A stretch of 26,400 nt of DNA from Paracoccaceae bacterium (lineage in GTDB: Bacteria > Pseudomonadota > Alphaproteobacteria > Rhodobacterales > Rhodobacteraceae). Below the pieces are notes generated by a model. The model did no database searches. It worked only from the letters and a program-made list of their open reading frames with translations, and had not been told where the DNA came from. Below are positions 1-9,512 of the stretch, piece after piece. How positions within the stretch are numbered: the stretch's first letter is position 1; every line of letters starts with the position of its first letter. Position numbers and translations under genes: made by a program. The stretch is from positions 1 through 26,400 of the forward strand of contig PXDM01000199.1 in assembly GCA_003565055.1 (NCBI GenBank). Direction: 5' to 3'.

Positions 1-455
1 CCGCGCCTGCCGCCGCCGCGCAGGGCTTCCGGCTCGAGGCCACCACGGCGCAGGACGGCTTTGCCCCCTTCGCCGCCTCGGTCGCAGAGACGCTGGGCGA
101 TGCCGATGCGCTGCTGGCCGGGCTGGGCGGGGCAAGCATGGGTGCGCCCTGCATCGTGGCGGTCGAGCGCTTCGGCGCGCAGCGTGCCTTTGCTGTGCCT
201 GAGGGCCGCCGTCTGTCTGCCGTGACCGAGAGTGATGACGCCCCCGACCTGCTGCTGCGCGATCTTCGCGCCAGCGCGCTCTCGGGCCTGTCTCTGGGCG
301 CAGAAAATGTTCCGGTGCTGACCCTTTTGCGCAAGGGCGACGGGCTGGCGCTGATCCTCGAAGCCGCCCCGCAGCACATGCCACCCGCGCAGGCCATTGC
401 GCTACTTTCCGAATTCGCAGGCCGCATGGGTGACCCGCTGCGCCACCTGCTCTGA
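1..455 (+). CDS. 3' end of an unrecognised protein, possibly a degenerate E2-like/lipoyl-carrier component
   Basis: The reading frame is open from position 3 to the TGA at 453-455, so the gene begins outside the window. The first visible residues are Ala/Pro-rich (APAAAAQ), like the flexible linkers of 2-oxoacid dehydrogenase E2 proteins. The last 50 or so residues, ending DPLRHLL, resemble the C-terminal helix of E2 catalytic domains (which often end in a DPxxLLL-type motif), but the catalytic DHRxx(D/N)G motif is absent. It ends 15 bases before an aldehyde dehydrogenase and lies one gene upstream of an E2 acyltransferase that lacks a lipoyl domain. It could therefore be a lipoyl-bearing, non-catalytic partner. 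That is inference; the N-terminal part needed to test it is not in the window. The internal ATG at 138 is not the real start. Confidence 0.5.
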   Translation, partial: APAAAAQGFRLEATTAQDGFAPFAASVAETLGDADALLAGLGGASMGAPCIVAVERFGAQRAFAVPEGRRLSAVTESDDAPDLLLRDLRASALSGLSLGAENVPVLTLLRKGDGLALILEAAPQHMPPAQAIALLSEFAGRMGDPLRHLL

Positions 456-470
456 CCCCGCGAGGTTCTC

Positions 471-1895
<1,425 letters not shown>

Positions 1896-1905
1896 GGGGG
1901 CAGAC

Positions 1906-2784
1906 ATGTCAGATGTGATCGCAAGCCCGAGCACCCGGCGCAAGGCACTGGAAAAAGGGGTCGATCTGGACTCCCGCGCGAAAGAGTTGGGGCGCACGAC
2001 CCTGGGGCCGGAAGACCTGAGCGCAGCCCCCGCCCCGAGGACCAGCGCGGGCGACACCAGCTATTGGGATGTGGATCACAGCGCTTTCGGCCCGGTCAGC
2101 GAAGAGCCGATGAGCCGCTTCGCGCAGGTGGCCGCGCGCAATCTCGGCGCTGCCAATGCGCTGATCCCGCAGGTCACACATCATGACCGCGCGGATGTCA
2201 CGGCCATTGAAAGCTTGCGCAAGGCATGGCGGGCAGAGGCCGAGGGGCGCGGCATCAAGCTGACGGCGCTCGCGTTTCATGTCATGGCGCTGGCCCGAAC
2301 CTTGCGCGACTTCCCGCGCTTCAACGCCTCGCTTGCGCCCGACGGCAAGACGCTGATCCTGAAAGATTATATTCATATCGGCATCGCCGTGGACACGCCG
2401 CATGGGCTGATGGTGCCAGTGATCCGCAATGCCGACCACAAGGGGCTGTGGCAGATCTCGGCCGAGATCGCCGATCTGGCCGCCCGCGCGAAGGCGCGCA
2501 AGATCGCCCCCGATGAAATGGGCGGCGCGTCCATGACCATCAGCAATCTGGGCGGCATCGGGGGCCTGGGCTTCACCCCCATCGTCAACCCGCCCGAACT
2601 CGCGATCCTTGGCATCACCCGGACCGAGACGGTGACGCTTTGGGATAACGACACCCCGCGCCCGGTGCCGATGGTGCCGCTGGATCTGTCCTATGACCAC
2701 CGCGTCATCAACGGCGCCGAAGCGGCGCGGTTCATGGCGCGCTATGCCAAATCCATCGCATCACCCCAGCAGATGATCGTCTGA
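1906..2784 (+). CDS. 2-oxoacid dehydrogenase complex E2 acyltransferase, lacking a lipoyl domain
   Basis: This is a 292-residue acyltransferase of a 2-oxoacid dehydrogenase complex. Residues about 4-35 (ASPSTRRKALEKGVDL then GRTTLGPEDL) are a peripheral subunit-binding domain, which docks E1 or E3. After a linker of roughly 30 residues comes the catalytic domain (about 75-292), ending with SYDHRVINGAEAARF: catalytic His is H265 and the partner position is N269 rather than the commoner Asp. Asn also occupies this position in Azotobacter E2p as I recall it, so activity is plausible. Typical E2 proteins are over 400 residues because one to three lipoyl domains precede the binding domain; none is present here. 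The start at 1906 is preceded by an A/G-rich AAGGGGG element at 1894-1900. A lipoyl group must come from another protein, perhaps the partial gene upstream. Confidence 0.85.
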   Translation: MSDVIASPSTRRKALEKGVDLDSRAKELGRTTLGPEDLSAAPAPRTSAGDTSYWDVDHSAFGPVSEEPMSRFAQVAARNLGAANALIPQVTHHDRADVTAIESLRKAWRAEAEGRGIKLTALAFHVMALARTLRDFPRFNASLAPDGKTLILKDYIHIGIAVDTPHGLMVPVIRNADHKGLWQISAEIADLAARAKARKIAPDEMGGASMTISNLGGIGGLGFTPIVNPPELAILGITRTETVTLWDNDTPRPVPMVPLDLSYDHRVINGAEAARFMARYAKSIASPQQMIV

Positions 2785-2821
2785 GCGAAATATGTGTTCC
2801 GTTGTCGTTGCTTCGTATCGG

Positions 2822-2839
2822 TCGGTGCGTAAACACCGA
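2822..2839. terminator. Weak hairpin between convergent genes
   Basis: TCGGTG and CACCGA pair over six bases around the loop CGTAAA, in the 160-base gap between the convergent E2 and LysR genes. No T-tract follows on either strand, so it is at best a weak or factor-assisted terminator. Nothing else recognisable lies in 2785-2944. Confidence 0.2.
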
Positions 2840-2944
2840 ATTGAGGGGGCTGCAATTCCGACTTGGATCTGCCCGTGAACGCCGGACCCGCGATGCGCTG
2901 GATGAAAACAGGGAAAACAGGTAGGAAGTGGCAGATTCGGGACA

Positions 2945-3847
2945 TTAGCGCCCGAGTGCCGCCAAGGCTTCCGAAATTTCCCGCATCACCACACCGGTCG
3001 CATCGCCAAGATTGTTGCCCCGGCAGATCGAGATGCTCAGGGTTTCGGTCAGACGGCGATTTGCCAGCGGTCTGAAACACAATCTCCCCGCTTCGACATC
3101 GCCACAAACATCCGGCCAGGTCAGAAAACCAATCCCGGCCCCCTTTCGCAAAAAGGTCAGGAGCGCCGTGATCGAATTTGTGCTGATCTGCACGCGCGGA
3201 TTGAGCCGCTCGCTCAAAATCTCGGCCAGCAGGCGCGTATGCATCGACAGGGCCGTTGAGGGCAGACAGAGCGGGTATTTCAGTGCCTCAGCCAAAGCCA
3301 GCGGCCCTTCCCCCTGCAGCGGCAAAGAGGGGGCAAAGACAGCGCCCAAGTGATATTCCTGTGTTTCCACCACCACCAGGCGCGACAGGCGTGGCATGTT
3401 GAAGGCCACGATCATGTCCAGTTCCAGTGCCTCGGCTTGCGGGATGATCTCGCCGGTGCTGCCAACGGCCAGTTCAAGTTCGACCTGTCCGAATATGGCT
3501 TCTAACCGCTTGGTCATGGGCGGGATGAGAGTGGGAACAAGCCCCTCCATGACCCCCAGTCGCAAGCGCAGATCCGTGGACTTGTTGGCCTGATGCAGGC
3601 GCTTTGAAAGCGCGGCATCCGAGGCCATCCAGCGTAGGGCCTCATCGCGCAGCGCGGCACCCGCTGGCGTCAGCGCAACACCATTTGCACTGCGCACCAA
3701 GAGCGGCGTGTCATAGCTGCGTTCCAGCATTTGTAACTGCCGCGAAAGCGCCGGGGCGGAAATATTGAGCCGTTCCGCCGCTGCACGGATAGAGTCGGAC
3801 TGTGACACGACAAGAAAGGATCTGATTTCACGCGAGAAAGAGGACAT
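2945..3847 (-). CDS. LysR-family transcriptional regulator of the divergent catabolic operon
   Basis: This 300-residue protein has standard LysR-type regulator length. Residues about 1-62 form the winged helix-turn-helix (FSREIRSFLVVSQSDSIRAAAERLNIS then APALSRQLQMLERSYDTPLLVRS), followed by TPAGAALRDEA, the usual linker helix start. Residues about 90-295 are the periplasmic-binding-like effector domain. The gene faces away from the deaminase-transporter-dioxygenase operon across a 105-base gap, the classical arrangement for an autorepressing LysR activator. Its inducer is most likely the operon's substrate or a pathway intermediate. The ATG at 3845-3847 is the first Met of the N-terminal helix and fits family starts. 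Confidence 0.88.
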   Translation of the reverse strand: MSSFSREIRSFLVVSQSDSIRAAAERLNISAPALSRQLQMLERSYDTPLLVRSANGVALTPAGAALRDEALRWMASDAALSKRLHQANKSTDLRLRLGVMEGLVPTLIPPMTKRLEAIFGQVELELAVGSTGEIIPQAEALELDMIVAFNMPRLSRLVVVETQEYHLGAVFAPSLPLQGEGPLALAEALKYPLCLPSTALSMHTRLLAEILSERLNPRVQISTNSITALLTFLRKGAGIGFLTWPDVCGDVEAGRLCFRPLANRRLTETLSISICRGNNLGDATGVVMREISEALAALGR

Positions 3848-3865
3848 GAAGTGAGTGTAAGGTTT

Positions 3866-3883
3866 TTTGCAACGCTATGTAAA
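3866..3883. promoter_or_regulatory. Candidate LysR-type operator (T-N11-A-like inverted repeat)
   Basis: TTTGCA and TGTAAA form a near-palindrome (five of six bases complementary) separated by ACGCTA, in the gap between the divergent LysR gene and the deaminase. The layout fits the TTT-N12-AAA, T-N11-A-containing sites that LysR regulators bind. The surrounding gap is distinctly A/T-rich compared with the coding DNA and must contain both promoters, but I could not place convincing -35/-10 pairs. Confidence 0.35.
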
Positions 3884-3940
3884 TTTCTTTCTTCTTTTTG
3901 AAACACTCGAATCATGGCTAAGCTTCTCTGCAACGCAGCA

Positions 3941-3955
3941 AAGGAGCCGCACTTG
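3941..3955 (+). promoter_or_regulatory. Shine-Dalgarno AAGGAG and TTG start deciding the deaminase start
   Basis: AAGGAG at 3941-3946 is followed six bases later by an in-frame TTG at 3953. The more upstream in-frame ATG at 3914 has no Shine-Dalgarno element and would add 13 residues (beginning MAKLLCNAA) that deaminases of this family do not normally carry. The TTG start gives an N-terminus opening with DDIALLRESLRAG, which fits the first helix of the fold. Confidence 0.55.
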
Positions 3956-4423
3956 CCTGACGATATCGCCCTTCTTCGTGAATCCCTGCGCGCCGGAGTC
4001 GCCGCGCGCGCTGCTGGAAATCACCCCTTTGGTGCCGTTCTGGCCGATGCGGATGGCACTGTGCTGATGACGATGGGAAACGCATGGCTGACCGACAGGG
4101 GCCCTGGCCATGCCGAAACCAATCTTGCCCGCGAAGCTGCAAAGACCTATGAGCCGGAATTCCTCGCCAACTGCACGCTTTACACGGCCTTTGAGCCCTG
4201 CTCGATGTGTTCGGGCACCATCTACTGGGCCGGGATTGGCCGCGTGGTCTTCGGTGTGACCGAAGCGCGTCTGCTGGAACTGACCGGCGACAACCCCGAA
4301 AACCCCACCATGGCGCTGTCCTGCCGCGATGTTCTGGCCGCAGGTCAGCGTCATGTGCAGGTCGAGGGGCCATTTCCCGAACTCGAAGACGAAATCATCC
4401 GCTCGCATGACGGGTTCTGGTGA
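3953..4423 (+). CDS. Nucleobase/nucleoside deaminase, cytidine-deaminase fold (guanine deaminase-like)
   Basis: This is a zinc-dependent deaminase of about 156 residues (169 if started at ATG 3914). It has the HAE motif (H53, E55 in GHAETNLAREAA) and the PCxxC motif (C83 and C86 in FEPCSMCSG) that bind zinc and activate water for hydrolytic deamination of an amino-heterocycle. NHPFGAVL near residue 20 is the substrate-pocket segment typical of bacterial guanine and nucleoside deaminases. The C-terminal tail (RSHDGFW) is aromatic, as in GuaD-like enzymes where the tail closes the active site. It is the first gene of the long + strand operon and divergent from a LysR gene. The exact substrate (guanine, cytosine, pterin or another amino-ring compound) cannot be decided. 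Confidence 0.82.
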   Translation: MPDDIALLRESLRAGVAARAAGNHPFGAVLADADGTVLMTMGNAWLTDRGPGHAETNLAREAAKTYEPEFLANCTLYTAFEPCSMCSGTIYWAGIGRVVFGVTEARLLELTGDNPENPTMALSCRDVLAAGQRHVQVEGPFPELEDEIIRSHDGFW

Positions 4424-4467
4424 TCCCGAGCCCGACCGTTTCTCTGCTCCAGGAAGGACTCATAACT

Positions 4468-5460
4468 ATGCCTAAATCTCTGCCTATTCTTGCCTACGCG
4501 GCCCTTCTCGCTTCTGTTGCGCTGCCTGCCATGGCGATGGACAAGATCACCTTCCAGCTTGATTGGCTGCCCGGTGGTGACAAATCGGCGATCTATGTCT
4601 GCATGCATCACGGATTCTGCGCCGATGCGGGCATCGAGGTCTCGCTGGAGCCGGGGCGCGGCTCGTCCGAGGCGATCACCAAGCTCGCGACCGGCACCTC
4701 CGACATTGGCCTCGCCGGGATCGAGGCGCTGATGGCAGCACGCGCGAATGAAGATGTGCCCGTGACCGCTGTGATGAATGTCTTCAACATGGGGCCGCAT
4801 GCATTCTACACCATCGCGGATACCGGCATCACGACGCTCGCCGATGTGCGGGGCCGCTCCGTCGCGACCTCGCCCTTCACCTCGTCCAATGTGTTCCTGC
4901 CGCTGGTGCTGGAAGAAAACGGCATGACGGAAGATGACATCTCGCTGACCCGCTCGGACCCCGGCGCGCTCGGCCCGCTGCTGATGACCGGCCAGAGCGA
5001 TGCGATCATTGCATGGCTCACGGATGTGTCGCGCTATCAGGGGCAGGCGCGTGAAGCGGGCAAGGAGCTGGTGATCCTGCCCTGGGCCGATGCCGGGCTG
5101 GAACTCTATTCCGCCTCGCTCGTCGCCGCTGACAGCTTCCTGGCCGAACGCCCCGAGGTCGCGAAACGCTTTGTCGCGGCCTTCAAGCAATCGCTGGAAT
5201 TCGCCTATTCCGACCCACAGGCCGCCGCCGATGCTGTGGCTGCAATCGTGCCTGAACTCTCGGCCGAGGACGTGAAGGGCTCCTGGCTCGACGCCTCTGT
5301 GCTCGCCTTCAACGAGTTGACCGAGCAATACGGTCTTGGCAGCTTCAACCCTGACCGACTCGCGGCCACATGGACGCGCGTGGCCGCCGCCCAAGGGCTC
5401 GACCCGGATGCGCTTGACCCCGAGAGCATCGTTGATCGCAGCTTCATGCCGCAGGACTGA
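4468..5460 (+). CDS. ABC transporter periplasmic substrate-binding protein, NMT1/THI5 family
   Basis: This 330-residue exported binding protein has a signal peptide with basic start, hydrophobic core and Ala-x-Ala cleavage (ALPAMA, about residue 23). The mature N-terminus reads KITFQLDWLPGGDKSAIYV, the strongly conserved opening of NMT1/THI5-like proteins. These bind pyrimidine precursors such as formylaminopyrimidine (ThiY), aromatic sulfonates or similar small molecules. The GRGSSEAITKLATGTSDIG segment is the family's second signature. The start at 4468 has AGGAAGGA at 4451-4458; the upstream in-frame ATG at 4420 would add a non-signal extension and is rejected. The ATPase and permease follow within a few bases, giving a complete importer. 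Association with deaminases and amidohydrolases suggests an N-heterocyclic ligand. Confidence 0.9.
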   Translation: MPKSLPILAYAALLASVALPAMAMDKITFQLDWLPGGDKSAIYVCMHHGFCADAGIEVSLEPGRGSSEAITKLATGTSDIGLAGIEALMAARANEDVPVTAVMNVFNMGPHAFYTIADTGITTLADVRGRSVATSPFTSSNVFLPLVLEENGMTEDDISLTRSDPGALGPLLMTGQSDAIIAWLTDVSRYQGQAREAGKELVILPWADAGLELYSASLVAADSFLAERPEVAKRFVAAFKQSLEFAYSDPQAAADAVAAIVPELSAEDVKGSWLDASVLAFNELTEQYGLGSFNPDRLAATWTRVAAAQGLDPDALDPESIVDRSFMPQD

Positions 5461-5464
5461 GCCG

Positions 5465-6247
5465 ATGCCCCTTGCCCCGAACGCCATTGACTTTCGCGCT
5501 GTCGGTCAGGTTTTCGCAACCGAGAGCGGTCCCCTGACCGCGCTCGATGCGGTCGACCTCTCCATCGCGCAGCACGAATTCGTGGCCGTTCTGGGGCCGT
5601 CGGGCTGTGGCAAATCCACGCTTCTGCGCCTCACTGCCGGGCTGATGCTGCCGACCGAGGGCGAGGTTTCGGTCTTTCGCCACCCCGTCACCCGCCCGCG
5701 CGATGATGTCGGAATCGTCTTTCAGCAAGCGACCTTGCTGCCTTGGGCGAGCGTGCTCGAAAATGTGACCTTCCCGGCGAAACACAAGCGCGGGCGGGTC
5801 AGCGCGATGGACCGCGACCGCGCCGCCGAAGTGATCGCAGCAGTGGGGCTGAAGGGCTTCGAGGCGCGACTTCCGGCCGAACTCTCGGGTGGCATGCAAC
5901 AGCGCGTGGGCATCGCGCGCGCGCTGTTTCTCAATCCCGACATTCTCTTGATGGACGAGCCTTTCTCCGCGCTCGACGCGCTGACGCGGGACGCGATGGG
6001 ATTCGAGTTGCTCAAACTCTGGCAGGCCAGTCCCAAGACCGTCATGTTCATCACCCATTCCATCCCCGAGGCCGTGCTGCTCGCCGACCGCGTGATCGTC
6101 ATGAGCGCGCGGCCCGGTCGTATCATCGCGGATATGCCGGTGCCGCTGGGCCGCCCGCGCGACGAGCGCGCGCTGCGCGCGCCGGAAGTGCAGGATTTCG
6201 CCGCCCATCTGCGCGATCTGCTGATCGCGAAGGAGCCCGCCCTATGA
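5465..6247 (+). CDS. ABC transporter ATP-binding protein, nitrate/sulfonate/taurine type
   Basis: This 260-residue importer ATPase has Walker A GPSGCGKST at 44-52, Q-loop FQQATLLPWASV at about 86-97, signature LSGGMQQR at 140-147, Walker B ILLMDE at 160-165, D-loop SALD, and the switch His in FITHSIPEA. The FQQ..LLPW Q-loop is typical of the SsuB/TauB/ThiZ group, which pairs with NMT1-type binding proteins. It energises uptake through the permease encoded next, whose ATG overlaps this gene's TGA (ATGA at 6244-6247). The start at 5465 lies four bases after the binding-protein stop, so translation is coupled. The larger frame from 5336 is a read-through of the previous gene. Confidence 0.93.
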   Translation: MPLAPNAIDFRAVGQVFATESGPLTALDAVDLSIAQHEFVAVLGPSGCGKSTLLRLTAGLMLPTEGEVSVFRHPVTRPRDDVGIVFQQATLLPWASVLENVTFPAKHKRGRVSAMDRDRAAEVIAAVGLKGFEARLPAELSGGMQQRVGIARALFLNPDILLMDEPFSALDALTRDAMGFELLKLWQASPKTVMFITHSIPEAVLLADRVIVMSARPGRIIADMPVPLGRPRDERALRAPEVQDFAAHLRDLLIAKEPAL

Positions 6248-7089
6248 GCGCCAAGGCCGACCCTGACCTGACCACTGCCCCTGCATCCCCGCCGCGCAAG
6301 GCCCCGAGCCTGCCCCTGACCGAGCGGCTGATCGCCATGCCGGTGGTGCTGCCGCTTCTGACCTTCGCGGTGATCCTCGTGCTTTGGGAAAGCGCCACGC
6401 GGGTCTTTGCGATCCCGTCCTTCATCCTGCCAGCGCCCACCCGGATCCTCGAGGGTTTCAGCGCGGTCCCGCCCGCGCGCTGGGGTGCGCATGTCTGGGC
6501 CACGCTACGCGTTGCGCTGATCGGCTATCTGGTGGCCATTCTCGTCTCGCTGCCCATCGCCGTGGGGCTCGCCAAATCGCGGCTCTTGTCGCGCGCTTTC
6601 TATCCGCTCTTGGTGGTGATCCAGTCCGTGCCGGTCGTGGCCGTGGCGCCCATCATCATCGTGGTTTTGGGCACCGATGACGCGCCGCGCGTGGTCATCA
6701 CCTTCATGATTGCCTTCTTTCCGCTGGTCGTCTCGATGACCACCGGGCTGATGGCCACGCCCCCTGAATTGATCGAGCTGTCGCGCAGCCTGCGCGCGCC
6801 GCAATATCGCGAGATCACGCAGATACGGCTACCCTATGCCATTCCCTATATCTTTTCGGGGCTGAAAATCTCGGTCACTCTGGCGGTGATCGGGGCTGTG
6901 GTTGCGGAATTCGTGGCGGCAGATGTCGGCATCGGTTTCTTTATCCAGTTCTCGACCTCGATGTTCCGGCTGCCGCAAGCCTGGGCGGGACTGGTGGTGC
7001 TGGTGGCCATGTCGCTGATCCTGTTTCAGACGGTCAGCCTTGCGCAGCGCTTCTTCTTCCCCTGGTCCCTGCCGAAAGAGCGCCGCTGA
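6244..7089 (+). CDS. ABC transporter permease, SsuC/TauC/ThiX type
   Basis: This inner-membrane permease of 281 residues has about six hydrophobic spans, starting with VVLPLLTFAVILVLWESAT, and the periplasmic segment IPSFILPAPTRI typical of the SsuC/TauC/ThiX family. The cytoplasmic EAA-type coupling loop reads PELIELSRSLRAPQYREI followed by RLPYAIPYIFSGLKIS, which contacts the ATPase. The N-terminal 25 residues are a Pro/Ala-rich cytoplasmic tail. The gene overlaps the ATPase stop by four bases and its own TGA shares a base with the next ATG at 7089, so it is tightly coupled to the amidohydrolase that presumably acts on the imported compound. Confidence 0.92.
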   Translation: MSAKADPDLTTAPASPPRKAPSLPLTERLIAMPVVLPLLTFAVILVLWESATRVFAIPSFILPAPTRILEGFSAVPPARWGAHVWATLRVALIGYLVAILVSLPIAVGLAKSRLLSRAFYPLLVVIQSVPVVAVAPIIIVVLGTDDAPRVVITFMIAFFPLVVSMTTGLMATPPELIELSRSLRAPQYREITQIRLPYAIPYIFSGLKISVTLAVIGAVVAEFVAADVGIGFFIQFSTSMFRLPQAWAGLVVLVAMSLILFQTVSLAQRFFFPWSLPKERR

Positions 7090-8447
7090 TGTTGGTCACC
7101 AATATTGCCCATGGCTGGACAGGGGACGCTGCTGGCACGCGGCTGACAGGCGCGATCCGTGTTGAGGGCGGGATTATCACCGCCATGGGCGATCTGAGCC
7201 CCCGGCCCGGTGAGGACGTGCTTGACGCGCGCGGCTGCGTGGTGACGCCGGGGCTGGTGAACACACATCACCACCTGTTTCAATCCGCACTCAAGGGGCT
7301 TGCGATCAACGCGCCGCTGGATCTGTGGCTGGAACAGGTGCCCTATACCTACTGGCCCGCGCTCGATGAAGAGGCGCTACGCATCTCGGCGCGGATCGGG
7401 CTCGCGGAACTGGCGCTGACGGGCGCGACCACAGTTTGCGATCATCACTATGTCTTCTCGGACCGCTACGACTATGACCCTGCCGAGGTGCTGTTCGAGG
7501 AAGCAGCCCGCTTCGGCCTGCGCTTCGTGCTCGCGCGCGGCGGCATGGCGCGAGGGCGCAATTTCGGCCCGCATGTGCCTGCTGCCCCTACCGAAAGCGT
7601 GGCGCATTTCCTTGAAGCTGTGGCACAGGTCGCCGCCCGCTGGCACGATCCCGCCCCCGATGCGATGACCCGCGTCGCCTGCGCGCCGACGACGCCGAAT
7701 TTCAACTTTCCACCTGACGCCTTGCCCGAAATTGCGCAGGAGGCCCGCCGCCTTGGTCTGCGGCTTCACGCGCATCTCTCGGAAAACACCGCCTATGCCG
7801 CCCAGACCCTGCGCGATTTCGGCAAGCGGCCTGTGCCCTGGCTCGCAGGTCTGGACTGGCTCGGCTCGGATGTCTGGTTCGCCCATCTGGTCGATCTGAC
7901 CGCTGACGAAGTGGCGTGTCTCGCCGAGAGCGGTACTTCAATGGCGCATTGCCCGCAGGCCAATGCACGGCTGGGCTCTGGCATTGCCCCTGCGCATGCG
8001 CTGCACCAAGCGGGAGGGACTGTCTCGCTCGCAGTCGATGGTGCGGGTGCGAATGAGGCCGCCGATATGGGCGGCGCGCTCTACAGCGCCTTCACGCTAC
8101 ATCGCGCCGCGCATGGGGTGGGCGCTGTCAGCCCCGGCACGATCCTGCATTGGGCGACGATGGGCGGGGCAAAGGCGCTGGGTCTGCCTACCATCGGAGA
8201 GCTTGCCGTCGGCAAAGCTGCTGATATCACGCTGTTTGATCTGGACCATCCGCGCAACTTTGGCCTGCACGATCCCGGCCTCGCGCCGATGGTCACAGGG
8301 GCCGCGCGCGTGCGTCACAGCATGGTTGCGGGGCGCGTGATTGTGCGTGACGGGCACGTGTCGGGTCTCGACCTTGCCGCATTGTCCGACGCCGCTGCCC
8401 GCATCACCCGCAAACTGGCGCGCTGTCTCGTGCCCGAACCTGTTTAA
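7089..8447 (+). CDS. Metal-dependent amidohydrolase, 8-oxoguanine deaminase-like (COG0402)
   Basis: This 452-residue TIM-barrel amidohydrolase has the expected ligands: H60 and H62 in NTHHHLFQS, the HAHLSEN motif (about 227-233; strand-5 His and catalytic Glu), FAHLVDL, and the strand-8 Asp D317 in AVDGAGANEA. Together these fit a single-zinc deaminase. The HHHLFQS opening, the ARGG segment and AHCPQANARLGSGIAP resemble 8-oxoguanine and isoxanthopterin deaminases, which hydrolyse the exocyclic amine of an oxidised purine- or pterin-like ring. A C-terminal beta-sandwich segment (GELAVGKAADITLFDLD) is present. It starts at the overlapping TGATG after the permease. Deamination is the likely reaction; the ring system is inferred only from family and context. 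Confidence 0.85.
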   Translation: MLVTNIAHGWTGDAAGTRLTGAIRVEGGIITAMGDLSPRPGEDVLDARGCVVTPGLVNTHHHLFQSALKGLAINAPLDLWLEQVPYTYWPALDEEALRISARIGLAELALTGATTVCDHHYVFSDRYDYDPAEVLFEEAARFGLRFVLARGGMARGRNFGPHVPAAPTESVAHFLEAVAQVAARWHDPAPDAMTRVACAPTTPNFNFPPDALPEIAQEARRLGLRLHAHLSENTAYAAQTLRDFGKRPVPWLAGLDWLGSDVWFAHLVDLTADEVACLAESGTSMAHCPQANARLGSGIAPAHALHQAGGTVSLAVDGAGANEAADMGGALYSAFTLHRAAHGVGAVSPGTILHWATMGGAKALGLPTIGELAVGKAADITLFDLDHPRNFGLHDPGLAPMVTGAARVRHSMVAGRVIVRDGHVSGLDLAALSDAAARITRKLARCLVPEPV

Positions 8448-8516
8448 CCCCCGGAGTAGAAGCAGTCAGCGCCCCGGCGCGGTCATTGCTCCCCAATGCT
8501 CGAAGGAGAGACCAAG

Positions 8517-9512
8517 ATGAGCACGACGGATTACACACTCGCGGAATTGAACAAGGAAGCCGGGCTCGGCGCGTATGGCGAAGAGGTCCAGCGCGACATC
8601 CCGCAGATCGACCTGTCGGATTACTTCAACCGCAAGCAGGAGATCAGCGATGCGCTCTGGGACGCAGCCACCGGCATCGGCTTTTTCCAGCTCACCGGCC
8701 ACGGCATCCCGCAAAGCCTGATCGACGACGCTTTCGCGCTCTCGGCCGGGTTCTTCGACATGCCCAGCGACACCAAGGCGAAATACCCGCTCAAACCCGG
8801 CACCAATGCAGGTTGGGAATACATGGCGCAGGTGCGCCCCTCTACGGGCACGGCAGATCGCAAGGAAAGCTATCAGATCACGCTGCCGCGCATGTCCGGG
8901 CTCTGGCCCACGGGCGCGGAGCTGTTCGGGTTCCGCGAAACCATGCTGGCCTTCGAGCGCCATAACTGGGCCGTCGCGATGAAAGTTCTCGATTGTTTTG
9001 CCGAACGCCTCAGCTTCCCGCCGGGGCTTTTCACCGAAGGCCATGCGCCTGACACGAAGGACTATCAATCCACGCTGCGGCTGATCCATTATCTGGGCAT
9101 GGAAGACGCCAAGCCCGAGGATTTCAAATTCTGGCGGGCAGGCGCGCATACTGATTTCGACTGCCTGACGCTCTTGCACCAGAAAGACGGGCAGGGCGGG
9201 CTTCAGGTCTGCCCCGGCAAGGACGAGAAGGGTCGCGCGACGCAATGGACCGATGTGCCACCCATCGGGGGCGTGATCACCTGCAATATCGGCGACATGC
9301 TGATGCGCTGGTCCGATGACAAGCTCCTGTCGAACCTGCACCGCGTGCGCATGCCCAAGCCGGAGGAATATCTGGGGCCGCGCTATTCCATCGCCTATTT
9401 CGCGCAGGCCAATATGGACACGATGCTCGCAGGGCCGGAAGGAAAATACGCGCCGATGACCGCGCATGACTATATCCAGATGCGTCTGGGCGCGAATTTC
9501 GGGAAGACGTGA
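8517..9512 (+). CDS. Fe(II)/2-oxoglutarate-dependent dioxygenase, isopenicillin N synthase family (first copy)
   Basis: This 331-residue enzyme has the N-terminal DIOX_N-type domain (IPQIDLSDYF, then IGFFQLTGHGIP) and the C-terminal 2OG-Fe(II) oxygenase domain. The iron triad is H211-x-D213 (AHTDFDCLTLL) and H275 (NLHRVRMP). The R289-Y-S291 motif (RYSIAYF) would bind the 2-oxoglutarate carboxylate, so 2OG use is more likely than ACC-oxidase or IPNS-type chemistry. Such enzymes hydroxylate or demethylate small molecules; fungal thymine 7-hydroxylase is a nucleobase-acting relative. AAGGAGAG at 8503-8510 sets the start at 8517; the upstream in-frame ATG at 8496 lacks such a site. It is followed directly by a paralogue in a TGATG overlap. 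Confidence 0.88.
   Translation: MSTTDYTLAELNKEAGLGAYGEEVQRDIPQIDLSDYFNRKQEISDALWDAATGIGFFQLTGHGIPQSLIDDAFALSAGFFDMPSDTKAKYPLKPGTNAGWEYMAQVRPSTGTADRKESYQITLPRMSGLWPTGAELFGFRETMLAFERHNWAVAMKVLDCFAERLSFPPGLFTEGHAPDTKDYQSTLRLIHYLGMEDAKPEDFKFWRAGAHTDFDCLTLLHQKDGQGGLQVCPGKDEKGRATQWTDVPPIGGVITCNIGDMLMRWSDDKLLSNLHRVRMPKPEEYLGPRYSIAYFAQANMDTMLAGPEGKYAPMTAHDYIQMRLGANFGKT

Noticed and set aside
3599..3613. Perfect palindrome GCGCTTTGAAAGCGC, resembling the LacI-type boxes at 17620-17653
   Set aside because: It lies in the middle of the LysR coding sequence, far from any start, has a different centre (single G) and no partner site. It reads as ordinary codons for Leu-Ser-Lys-Arg.
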